From contig CAZBVM010000004.1 in NCBI GenBank assembly GCA_964495505.1, positions 1-38,206 on the forward strand: 38,206 nucleotides of DNA, in the 5' to 3' direction. This DNA is from JACPHB01 sp964495505 (GTDB taxonomy: Bacteria > Patescibacteriota > Minisyncoccia > UBA10092). Below, one piece after another: positions 7,174 to 14,595 of the stretch. The notes under the pieces were generated by a model that searched no databases, was not told the origin of the DNA, and saw only the letters and a program-made list of their open reading frames with translations. The position numbers and the translations under genes were made by a program. How positions within the stretch are numbered: the first letter of the stretch is position 1; each line of letters opens with the position of its first letter.

Positions 7174-8733
7174 TTATTTTGGTTCTTCGTTAGCAACACT
7201 GACAACTTGAATCAGTTCCTCAAAGCCAATTATACCATCTAAAACCTTCAGAATGCCATCCTGAAACATCATTACCATATCTTGTCTTTTGGCTTCAGTT
7301 AAAATTTTTGACTCGGTGGGTCCTGAAATAATTATTTCTTCAAGATTTGGCGTCATTTCTAAAATTTCAAAAACCGCAATTCGGCCTTTGGTGCCCTTGT
7401 TGCCACACTTAGGACAGCCGCCGGCTTTATAAATTTTAAATTTATCGGATTTAATTTTCGGTCGACTGTTTTCCGGCATAGAATTTATGGCTTCTAAAAT
7501 GACTTTTTTTATCGGTTCCGGCGGCTCGATTTCTTTTTTGCAATCCGGACACAACCTCTTAACCAAACGCTGGGCTAGAGCCACATTTAAGGCCGAGGGT
7601 AAAAGAAAGGGTTCAACTCCCATATCTACCAAACGCGGTATGACCCCGATAGCGTCATTAGTATGAAGAGTTGAAAGTACCAAGTGACCGGTTAAAGCCG
7701 ACTGCACCGCGAGTCCGGCGGTTTCGCTGTCGCGCATTTCGCCGACAACAATAATGTTCGGATCCTGGCGCAGTATCTGGCGAAGGCCGCTGGCAAAAGT
7801 ATAGCCCAATTCCGGTCTGATCTGCGATTGATTTACGCCATCAAGGTAATATTCAACCGGGTCTTCTAAGCTTACAATGTTGACAGAATCTGTATTTAAA
7901 ATCTGCAAAATGCCATAAATGGTTGTGGATTTTCCGGAACCGGTCGGGCCGGTCATAAGTATCATTCCGAAAGGTTTTTTAATTCCCCTTTCAACGACCT
8001 CCAAATTGCGGCCGACAATACCAAGCTCCGGCAAAGTTCTTAGCCCGATGGTTGGGTCCAAAATCCTTAAAGCCGCTTTTTCGCCTCTGGCCGTCGGCAA
8101 AATCGCCACCCTAAAATCAATTTCTTTTTCGCCAAATTTAGTGGTAAAGCGGCCGTCTTGAGGCCGTCGTGTTTCGTCAATCTGAAGATTTGACAAAATT
8201 TTTATTCGCGCCACAATGGCTGGCGCTATTTCCACCGGCAAAACTACAACCGTTTGAAGCGCGCCGTCAAGCCGATAACGGATTCTTAATTTTTTCATTG
8301 TTGGCTCAATGTGGATATCGGAAGCCTTTGACTCAATACCGTGCTTTAAAATAGTGTCAACCATTCTAATGATCGGCGCAGCTTGTTCTTTTTGGGCCCT
8401 TGTTTCAGACGCGGGTATTTTTTCTCTTTCCCGCGCTAATTCTTTTCGCAATCCTTCAAGAGCTTCGCTGACTTCCTCGCCAAGTCCGGCATACTGCTTC
8501 ATCAAATTCAGCCAATCATCTTCAGAAATTTTAAAAACTTGGGCCACCAAACCATTGCGGGAAGATAAAAAATTAAGCGCTTCCTGCGCTTTAACGTCGT
8601 CCGGGTTAACCAAGCCGACATTTAAAATATTGCCGGAAAGCGCCAAAGGTATCATTTTATAATACCTGGCCGCCTCTTCCGAAATAAGAATTAAAACATC
8701 CGGCGGTATTTTTTTGTCTATATCAATTGGCAT
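7174..8733 (-). CDS. pilB: Type IV pilus assembly ATPase
   Basis: A 519-residue GspE/PilB ATPase that powers pilus extension. The N-terminal MshEN-like domain (residues 1-90) is followed by the N2 segment with SKASDIHIEP and the RecA-like core: Walker A GPTGSGKST (about 263-271), Walker B IIVVGEMRDSE (about 326) and the LSTLHTNDA box. The tetracysteine zinc module CPDC...CPKC (about 392 and 441) is diagnostic of PilB as opposed to PilT. The C-terminal sequence ends near the gap repeat. The ATG at 8733 is the natural start for the MshEN domain. pilT follows in the operon. Confidence 0.93.
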   Translation of the reverse strand: MPIDIDKKIPPDVLILISEEAARYYKMIPLALSGNILNVGLVNPDDVKAQEALNFLSSRNGLVAQVFKISEDDWLNLMKQYAGLGEEVSEALEGLRKELAREREKIPASETRAQKEQAAPIIRMVDTILKHGIESKASDIHIEPTMKKLRIRYRLDGALQTVVVLPVEIAPAIVARIKILSNLQIDETRRPQDGRFTTKFGEKEIDFRVAILPTARGEKAALRILDPTIGLRTLPELGIVGRNLEVVERGIKKPFGMILMTGPTGSGKSTTIYGILQILNTDSVNIVSLEDPVEYYLDGVNQSQIRPELGYTFASGLRQILRQDPNIIVVGEMRDSETAGLAVQSALTGHLVLSTLHTNDAIGVIPRLVDMGVEPFLLPSALNVALAQRLVKRLCPDCKKEIEPPEPIKKVILEAINSMPENSRPKIKSDKFKIYKAGGCPKCGNKGTKGRIAVFEILEMTPNLEEIIISGPTESKILTEAKRQDMVMMFQDGILKVLDGIIGFEELIQVVSVANEEPK

Positions 8734-8749
8734 AAATTTATTTCTGGTG

Positions 8750-8832
8750 CCCTCCCTGATAAGGGAGGGATGGGGTGGGTTTCTTTCAGCTCTCCTATTT
8801 AACCCCTCCTAACCTCCCCTTATCAGGGGAGG
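8750..8832. repeat. Two inverted copies of a CCTCCCCTGATAAGGGGAGG repeat
   Basis: Hairpin one is CCCTCCCT-GATA-AGGGAGGG (8750-8769) and hairpin two is CCTCCCCT-TATC-AGGGGAGG (8813-8832). The loops are complementary, and the flanking GGGGTGGGTT / AACCCCTCCT segments also pair, so the whole gap between pilB and the PilP-like gene is one inverted pair of a roughly 34-bp unit. It is GC-rich against an AT-rich background. Confidence 0.75.
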
Positions 8833-8838
8833 AAAATG

Positions 8839-9186
8839 TTAATACGGCACAAATGGATTTACTCTGCCGAGCGAGTCAGCTATGACCGGCAAAGCGCCGT
8901 AACTTTTAAACGACTTATAAAAAGGACTGTCAAAAATATCAAACGAAAAGCGCGGTAACTGAGCCACTTGAATTTCGATGGAAGTTAGAGGAGAAGCTCC
9001 TGGAATAACTGGAGTAACAAAAGAAAAACTAATTCCCTGATAGATGAAAAAATAATAACCGGCGGCCAAAATTAAAATCGCGGCAAAGATAACTAAATAC
9101 GGCAAAAAAGATTTTTTTTGCGGCACTGAGGGCCTGAAAGCTCCGAAAGTGCCCGAAGGAGGTAAATTTGATGGTATGTTGACCAT
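8839..9186 (-). CDS. PilP-like pilus accessory membrane protein
   Basis: A 115-residue protein with a Pro-rich cytoplasmic N terminus, one membrane helix (about residues 28-50, LPYLVIFAAILILAAGYYFF) and a short outer domain ending DSLGRVNPFVPY. The G-R-x-N-P-F-x-P ending is what PilP/PulC-type proteins show near their ends, and the position after pilO agrees. The ATG at 9186 is one base after the pilO stop and is preferred to a longer start inside pilO. It probably completes the PilM-N-O-P alignment complex, although overall similarity to PilP is short. No secretin is present for it to contact, as expected in a monoderm. Confidence 0.6.
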   Translation of the reverse strand: MVNIPSNLPPSGTFGAFRPSVPQKKSFLPYLVIFAAILILAAGYYFFIYQGISFSFVTPVIPGASPLTSIEIQVAQLPRFSFDIFDSPFYKSFKSYGALPVIADSLGRVNPFVPY

Positions 9187-9187
9187 A

Positions 9188-9733
9188 TTAGTAGTAGTAG
9201 GTATTAACAATTAAATTAAATTCCAAACTATCAATTTTGGCGCCAATTTGGCCAGGACTTATCCCGGAAAAAGAAACATTGATCACATCAAAAATCCGCA
9301 AACTTTTTTCAAGCGCCCTAAGATAACTCAAAAAAGCCGGATAAGATCCCTTTACTTTTATTTCTGCTATCAATGTCTTAATTCCTTTGGCTTTCAGGTC
9401 CTTGGGTTTAAAATTCACGCTTTCAAAAATCAACCCGCTTTCTGATGCGAGCGCCTCAAGATTTACCAAAAGCTCGGGAACATTTTGGCCACTCGGGACA
9501 GCTTTATTTAAAGACGCGATATCGCTACTTCGTTCATTATATTGGCTTATCAGACGTTCCAGATTTTCCGTGAGTTTTTTCCGGCTGCTTAGATTATCCT
9601 GATTTTGCTTTTTTAATTCCAAAGCGCCCCGGACATCGCCGTAAAGCGGCCATAAAACCCAAAAACCTATCGCTAAGGCAGTAAAAAAAAGGATAAATGG
9701 TAAGATAAGATATTTAAAAAGATTTGTATTCAT
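9188..9733 (-). CDS. pilO: Type IV pilus alignment protein PilO-like
   Basis: A 181-residue bitopic membrane protein with an N-terminal helix (about 10-32, LPFILFFTALAIGFWVLWPL), a coiled-coil stretch with many Lys/Glu/Asn (about 37-75), then a ferredoxin-like periplasmic fold (NVPELLVNLEALASESGLIFESVNF, YPAFLSYLRALEKSLRIFDV). This layout is that of PilO, which pairs with PilN. Synteny (pilM-N-O) makes the call firm despite low primary conservation in the family. Confidence 0.82.
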   Translation of the reverse strand: MNTNLFKYLILPFILFFTALAIGFWVLWPLYGDVRGALELKKQNQDNLSSRKKLTENLERLISQYNERSSDIASLNKAVPSGQNVPELLVNLEALASESGLIFESVNFKPKDLKAKGIKTLIAEIKVKGSYPAFLSYLRALEKSLRIFDVINVSFSGISPGQIGAKIDSLEFNLIVNTYYY

Positions 9734-9749
9734 TACTAATTACTAATTT

Positions 9750-10277
9750 TTACTTCTTAATAAACATTTGGGGATCAACGCCAAGAGTTAGTTCAAATTC
9801 CAAACCGGTGTTTCCAAAGTTTATTCCCTTTACCTCCAAACTTTTAACATAATCGTTTTCTCTTAGTGCTACCATTTGTTTGGCTAATACTGTATAACTC
9901 TGGGTCAATCCTTTAAGATTAATAGTGCCCTTGTCGCGATCGGCGTCAAATTTGGTAAAAACCGCCCTTGAATGAGTAAGAGAGCCAACCAAATCAAGCG
10001 CGCCAGAAAAATAACTATGGTTTGAAACGATACCGTTTAGCGCGGTTAAAGAATCGCTTAGACGAACTACTGTATTTTCATCGTCAGTATTGACTTTGCT
10101 GGCTTCGGTTTTAATTTCGTTGTTAATGTCTACAATTTCTGCCTGAATTTGGGCAAGATATACCTTTAAACCTGTGTAAGCAAAAAGGCTTAAAAAGAAA
10201 AGTGCCAAAGAGAGCCACAGCGGCCAGCGCCAGCCGGGTATTACTAACTTAGATTTTTGGGGTGTAATTTCTACCAT
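9750..10277 (-). CDS. pilN: Type IV pilus assembly protein PilN-like
   Basis: A 175-residue bitopic protein with a short cytoplasmic N terminus (MVEITPQKSKLVIPGWRW) that would contact PilM, one membrane helix (about 19-40), a coiled-coil, and a C-terminal domain with FTKFDADRDKGTINLKGLTQSYTVLAKQM. The pattern fits PilN/GspL-like proteins. It lies between pilM and pilO in the usual order. Its N terminus lacks the canonical INLLP motif of proteobacterial PilN, so the call rests on layout and synteny. Confidence 0.78.
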   Translation of the reverse strand: MVEITPQKSKLVIPGWRWPLWLSLALFFLSLFAYTGLKVYLAQIQAEIVDINNEIKTEASKVNTDDENTVVRLSDSLTALNGIVSNHSYFSGALDLVGSLTHSRAVFTKFDADRDKGTINLKGLTQSYTVLAKQMVALRENDYVKSLEVKGINFGNTGLEFELTLGVDPQMFIKK

Positions 10278-10279
10278 AT

Positions 10280-10353
10280 TTAGCTTATAGCTTCGTTAGG
10301 TTCGTTAGCTTCATTAGATTTTTTTCTAAAAAGCTATGGAAGCTAATGAAGCT
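10280..10353. repeat. Hairpin element of 9-bp AAGCTAACG repeats (pilN-pilM gap)
   Basis: The left arm at 10280-10317 holds AGCTTCGTTAGGTTCGTTAG-type units and the right arm at 10326-10353 holds GAAGCTAATGAAGCT. It has the same architecture and nearly the same sequence as the element at 7094-7170, including the T-rich spacer. Confidence 0.7.
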
Positions 10354-10357
10354 GATT

Positions 10358-11407
10358 CTACTGCATGGCTTTTAAAGCAAGGCCAACGGCTATCGCAAAC
10401 TCATGGCCAGTATCTTTTATAATAGGATTTAATTTCTCATCATGAATAATTTTGCTAAAAGGATTTCCAACAAAGATATCGAAGCCGAGATTTTTATTAA
10501 GGTATTCCACAAAACCAGGCATTTTAGCCGCTCCGCCATAAATAATCAACTTTTCAATTTTTTTACCGGCTTTAGATGAATAAATACTAATAATATTTTT
10601 TATGGCGCCGGCAATAACATCCAAAAGCGGAGTGAGAACACTGCTAATCTGGCTGTTACTATCCATAATTTTAAGACCTTGCTCTTTTTTTATTTCTTCG
10701 GCCCGGCGCCAGTTGATGTTTAGGCTATTTGCCAAGGCCCTAGTTAAATCCTCGCCCGAGGTCTCAATTGAATGGCTGATTACCGGGCGCCCGCCGTCAA
10801 CTACGCTAATTGTAGTATCCCGCGAGCCTACATCCACTAATATCGCCGGAACTGGATCATTGCCTATAAGAGCCCGAGCCGCCGACATAGTTTCAAGTTC
10901 CAGATTCACAAGTTTTAAATCAACTTCTCTGACAATAGCGGCGTATTCATTTACTAAATCTTTGGGTATGGCGATTAAAAGGATTGAAATCTTGTCCGGA
11001 GCGCTTCCTATCACTGACCAGTCAACTAAAACACTATCAAGTGGAACAGGAATATACTTTTTGGCTTCAAACTGAATGGCGCTTGAGATTTCCGATGTCG
11101 ACATCGGCGGCAACTCCATAACAGTAAGAAAACTTGAGAAAATCGGCGCCGACATATTAACTTCTTCCGCGGTTATGCCCGACTCTTTCAGCAGCCGTCT
11201 TAACATCAGTGGCGCTTCCCCGCCAAATATTTTTGGGGTTTTATTTTCAATCAGATTATAATTAGACAAAATGGCGTAATTTTGAAGTTTTGGCCGGCCG
11301 TTTTCATCTGAAAGCTCCATTATTTTTATTGATAAGGTTCCGATATCTACGCCTAAGTAACTTTTAGGTCCTTTCCCGATGCTAAATATGTTAAAAGGCA
11401 GCGCCAT
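10358..11407 (-). CDS. pilM: Type IV pilus assembly protein PilM (actin-like)
   Basis: A 349-residue cytoplasmic protein with the actin/FtsA-like ATPase fold. The phosphate-1 motif is LGVDIGTLSIKIMEL (about 18-32), phosphate-2 is ILVDVGSRDTTISVVDGG (about 190-207), and the adenosine motif is IIYGGAAKMPGFVEYL (about 287-302). The SHMA-type insert MELPPMSTSEISSAIQFEAKKYIPVPL is classic for PilM. It is the first gene of the pilus operon and lies 61 bp from the divergent Clp ATPase gene. PilM ties the cytoplasmic ATPases to PilN/PilO. Confidence 0.92.
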   Translation of the reverse strand: MALPFNIFSIGKGPKSYLGVDIGTLSIKIMELSDENGRPKLQNYAILSNYNLIENKTPKIFGGEAPLMLRRLLKESGITAEEVNMSAPIFSSFLTVMELPPMSTSEISSAIQFEAKKYIPVPLDSVLVDWSVIGSAPDKISILLIAIPKDLVNEYAAIVREVDLKLVNLELETMSAARALIGNDPVPAILVDVGSRDTTISVVDGGRPVISHSIETSGEDLTRALANSLNINWRRAEEIKKEQGLKIMDSNSQISSVLTPLLDVIAGAIKNIISIYSSKAGKKIEKLIIYGGAAKMPGFVEYLNKNLGFDIFVGNPFSKIIHDEKLNPIIKDTGHEFAIAVGLALKAMQ

Positions 11408-11416
11408 AAATAAAAT

Positions 11417-11445
11417 TAGACAAAATTAAAATTTAATTTTATTAT
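11417..11445 (+). promoter_or_regulatory. Candidate promoter of the Clp ATPase gene
   Basis: TAGACA (11417-11422), 17-base spacer, TATTAT (11440-11445), each one mismatch from the sigma70 consensus. The ATG at 11469 is 23 bases downstream, leaving a very short leader. Confidence 0.5.
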
Positions 11446-11446
11446 A
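11441..11446 (-). promoter_or_regulatory. Candidate extended -10 of the pilus operon
   Basis: The minus strand reads TGATATAAT, an extended -10 (TGn plus TATAAT) with a poor -35 region. It overlaps the plus-strand -10 element base for base, so pilM and Clp transcription may compete. Confidence 0.45.
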
Positions 11447-11468
11447 TCATAAAATAATCGTTATAAAT

Positions 11469-13727
11469 ATGAAGTTATCCCCATCTCTTGAAAATCGTTT
11501 GACGACTCGCGCCAAAAATGTCATTTTAACTGCAGAAAATTTCGCTTTGGGAAGCGAAATTGACGGCAGCTCTTTAATTAAAGCGATTTTAGAAAGCCAC
11601 GGCAGTTTGGCTCACAATATATTAAAAAATCATGGTTTAAGCATTAGTGACTTGAATTTATCGCTGCCAAGCGCTATTTCTTTCCGCGATGTTTTAAAAA
11701 TTGCCCTTAAAGAAGCGGTGGCCTATGGCTATCGTTACATTGGCACCGAGCACTTGCTTTGGGGACTGCTTCCTGAATTTCAAAACAGGGTCACGGCCCC
11801 AAAACATCAAACGGTTGCCGACATAGAAAATCATTTAAAAGAAATTTTCTACCTTTCTGGTAAAATGAATAACCCGAGTTCTCTAAAAACCAGTCGGAAC
11901 ATTCTTGACAAACTGATTGCCGATGTTTACAAAAACATATCCGAAGAAGAACCGGAGAATGCAACTCTTGAAACTTTTGGGTCCGAACTGGTGGCGATGG
12001 CTAAAGACAGAAAATTTGATCCAATAATAGGTCGGGAAAAAGAAATAAAAAGAATAATCGCCGTAATGAGCCGTCGAACCAAAAATAATCCGATTCTAAT
12101 AGGAGAGCCGGGTGTGGGTAAAACCGCGTTAATATACGGTTTAGCGCAAAAAATCGCCAAGGGCGAAGTTCCAAAAAACTTGAGGAATAAAAATATTTTT
12201 CAGATCGATTTGGGCGCCATTGTTGCCGGAACTTCTTTCCGTGGTGAATTCGAAGCCCGATTCAAAGAAGTTTTGCACGAAGCCGAAGAAAAAAATGCCA
12301 TAATTTTTATGGATGAATTTCACACTATTATCGGCGCCGGCGCTGCTCAGGGCTCTCTTGACGCTTCCAATATCATTAAACCACTTTTATCGCTTGGCAA
12401 AATACAGATAATCGGCGCTACCACTTTGGCCGAGTGGCGAAAGTACGTCGGGATTGACGGCGCCTTGGAAAGGCGTTTTCAGCCGGTTGCGGTTGATGAG
12501 CCAACCGAAGCTCAAACCGAAGAAATTTTGCAAGGACATCTGCCGCTCCTACAAAATCACCACGGTTTAAAAATCTCGCAAGAATGCGCAAGTGCCGCCG
12601 TAACGTTGTCAAACCGATATTTAACTGAAAGATTTTTGCCCGACAAAGCGATAGACCTGTTAGACGAGGCCTGTGCCTTAAAAACTTTGGACACGGAGCC
12701 TCTCAACGAAATTGATTTAGAACTCCGAGTGGAAGATATTGTTAAAACTTTGAGTTTAATGACCGGAATGCCAAATATTGTTTTTGGTAAAACAGTAAAT
12801 TTTTCAGGTACCTCAAAAATCATCAAAAAATTAAAACGAAAAATAATCGGGCAAGACAGAGCCGTTGAAACCTTGGCTGCCGCCCTAGCCCGAGCTTATG
12901 CTGGATTGTCTAACCCCATAAAACCCCTTGGCTCGTTTTTGTTTATCGGACCAACCGGAGTCGGCAAAACCAATTTGGCAAAAGTTTTAAGTAAGGAAAT
13001 TTTAGGGTCATCCTTAATTAAAATTGATATGTCGGAATTTTCAGAGCCGCATAGCGTGGCTAAGTTAATCGGAGCGCCGCCTGGTTATGTTGGCTACGAA
13101 GAATCGGGCGGTTTAACGGAAAAAGTCAGACGCGAGCCCCACTCGGTAGTGCTTTTTGACGAAATTGAAAAAGCCCATCCTCAAGTTGCCAACGTTTTGC
13201 TTCAAATTTTGGAAGATGGCACACTAACCGATAATCATGGCCGCCGAGCCAACTTTAAAAACGCCGTTGTGATTTTAACCTCCAATCTTGGTTCGAGAGA
13301 ATTCAGACGTGAAGCCAAAAAACTTGGTTTTATATCCGCTTCAAAAACCCTGGAGGAAAAGTTTGAAGAAATTAAAGACACTAATTTGAAATCCTTGCGC
13401 CGCCATTTCGTGCCAGAGCTTTTGTCGCGGCTTGATGAAATAATAGTTTTTAATCCTTTGGGTCGTAAGGAAATAAAAAAGATCACCGAGCTTGAACTTA
13501 AAAATATTATTGAGAACAGCGCCGCAAAACAACGCGTGAAAATAAAACCAATAGTAACAAATTTTATCGCGGGTAAAGCTATCTTGAGTCATAATGGCGC
13601 AAGAGAAATAAAACACTTAATTGATAAATTGATTATCAACCCCCTGTCGGATTTCATAATAAAAAATAAAAAAAGCGGCGGCATTATAGTAGATATAAAA
13701 AACAATAAAATAAATTTAAGAGGATGA
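11469..13727 (+). CDS. clpC: Clp protease regulatory ATPase (ClpA/ClpC type)
   Basis: A 752-residue double AAA+ unfoldase that feeds proteins to ClpP. A Clp-N double repeat occupies residues 1-140 (including YRYIGTEHLLWGLL). D1 has Walker A GEPGVGKT (about 212-219) and Walker B IIFMDEF (about 279). D2 has Walker A GPTGVGKT (about 494-501), Walker B VVLFDEIEK (about 560) and the pore/sensor region TSNLGS. An L-G-F tripeptide near 619 corresponds to the ClpP-binding loop, arguing against ClpB. The coiled-coil middle domain of true ClpC is missing (D1 passes quickly to RVEDIVKTLSLMTGMP), so the layout is closer to ClpA. It diverges from pilM. No ClpP gene is in the window. Confidence 0.9.
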   Translation: MKLSPSLENRLTTRAKNVILTAENFALGSEIDGSSLIKAILESHGSLAHNILKNHGLSISDLNLSLPSAISFRDVLKIALKEAVAYGYRYIGTEHLLWGLLPEFQNRVTAPKHQTVADIENHLKEIFYLSGKMNNPSSLKTSRNILDKLIADVYKNISEEEPENATLETFGSELVAMAKDRKFDPIIGREKEIKRIIAVMSRRTKNNPILIGEPGVGKTALIYGLAQKIAKGEVPKNLRNKNIFQIDLGAIVAGTSFRGEFEARFKEVLHEAEEKNAIIFMDEFHTIIGAGAAQGSLDASNIIKPLLSLGKIQIIGATTLAEWRKYVGIDGALERRFQPVAVDEPTEAQTEEILQGHLPLLQNHHGLKISQECASAAVTLSNRYLTERFLPDKAIDLLDEACALKTLDTEPLNEIDLELRVEDIVKTLSLMTGMPNIVFGKTVNFSGTSKIIKKLKRKIIGQDRAVETLAAALARAYAGLSNPIKPLGSFLFIGPTGVGKTNLAKVLSKEILGSSLIKIDMSEFSEPHSVAKLIGAPPGYVGYEESGGLTEKVRREPHSVVLFDEIEKAHPQVANVLLQILEDGTLTDNHGRRANFKNAVVILTSNLGSREFRREAKKLGFISASKTLEEKFEEIKDTNLKSLRRHFVPELLSRLDEIIVFNPLGRKEIKKITELELKNIIENSAAKQRVKIKPIVTNFIAGKAILSHNGAREIKHLIDKLIINPLSDFIIKNKKSGGIIVDIKNNKINLRG

Positions 13728-13750
13728 TTATAATAATAAAAATACTATAT

Positions 13751-13788
13751 TATCCTCAATTCCTGACTATAGTCAGGAATTGAGGATA
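13751..13788. repeat. Perfect 38-bp palindrome (CCTCAATTCC family)
   Basis: The half-site TATCCTCAATTCCTGACTA is followed immediately by its exact complement, giving a 38-bp perfect palindrome in the 76-bp gap between the Clp gene and comF. No T-run follows, so it is not a normal terminator. It shares the CCTCAATTCC...CTATAG...GGAATTGAGG core with 55-90. Confidence 0.85.
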
Positions 13789-13803
13789 GAAAAGATTTAA
13801 TTT

Positions 13804-14595
13804 ATGAATATACGTATCATAAAAGATTTTTTACTTGATTTGATTTTTCCAAGATTCTGCCTTGGCTGCCAAAAAGAATTGAATTTAAAACAAACCTCGT
13901 TTATCTGCGAGGCCTGTTTAAATAACATCACTTTAAATTCCGGAGTAGAGTGCCACGTCTGCGGCTTAAGAAATAAAAATGTTAGAAACCGAGTTTCCAA
14001 CATTATTTGTCGCGACTGTAGAAAAAAAACATTTTTAAGCGGCATATTTTCCGCCGGAAAATATCAGAATCCGGTTTTAAGAGAAGCAATTCATCAATTA
14101 AAATATCAATCAGTGGAATCTCTTAAAAAACCGCTAACTGAAATTTTAATTAAATATCTCAAAAAAGAAAACCTAATCCCCTACTTGGGAGCGGAGCTTC
14201 CAAGTACTATTTTAACGCCAATTCCGCTTTCTTGGCCTCGCAAACTAAGACGAGGGTTTAACCAAAGCGAACTTTTGGCCAAAGAATTGTCCCCGATTTT
14301 AAATTGCCCGGTTGTTAACTTATTAAAACGGCAAAAATTTACCGCGCCGCAAGCAAGAATAAATGATTGGCCAACAAGAAAAGAAAATATCTCTGGCGCT
14401 TTCGCACTAAATAAAAACCCTAAAATTTTATCACCATCTTATCCTCAAAACTATAGGTGTCCGACACCTATAAAGGATTTTAAAGTGATTTTAGTGGACG
14501 ATGTGTCAACTTCCGGCGCCACCTTAGAAGAAGCAGCTCGCGTTTTGAATGGGGCAGGAGTGAAAGAAGTTTACGGGCTTGTTGTTGCTAACTAA
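13804..14595 (+). CDS. comF: ComF family phosphoribosyltransferase-like protein
   Basis: A 263-residue ComF protein, needed in other bacteria for DNA uptake during transformation. The N-terminal zinc finger has C19-x2-C22, C35-x2-C38, C50-x2-C53 and C69-x2-C72. The C-terminal type I PRTase domain has the PRPP loop VILVDDVSTSGAT (about 227-239) and the RRGFNQSELLAKEL motif (about 150). Residues about 213-224 (including YRCPTPI) are encoded by a 21-bp palindrome and look like a repeat-derived insert just before the PRPP loop. ComF with a type IV pilus locus suggests natural competence (inference); ComEC is not here. Its end overlaps the convergent gene by 4 bases. Confidence 0.9.
   Translation: MNIRIIKDFLLDLIFPRFCLGCQKELNLKQTSFICEACLNNITLNSGVECHVCGLRNKNVRNRVSNIICRDCRKKTFLSGIFSAGKYQNPVLREAIHQLKYQSVESLKKPLTEILIKYLKKENLIPYLGAELPSTILTPIPLSWPRKLRRGFNQSELLAKELSPILNCPVVNLLKRQKFTAPQARINDWPTRKENISGAFALNKNPKILSPSYPQNYRCPTPIKDFKVILVDDVSTSGATLEEAARVLNGAGVKEVYGLVVAN
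14452..14472. repeat. In-frame palindrome inside comF
   Basis: TATAGGTGTC-C-GACACCTATA is a perfect 10-bp inverted repeat around one base. It lies in frame without disrupting comF, in the linker before the PRPP-binding loop. Its CTATAGG core resembles the 9-bp units at 4747-4782. Confidence 0.7.

Noticed and set aside
13751..13788. Terminator of the Clp gene
   Set aside because: The palindrome is perfect but has no T-run after it and belongs to a repeat family, so termination is not supported.
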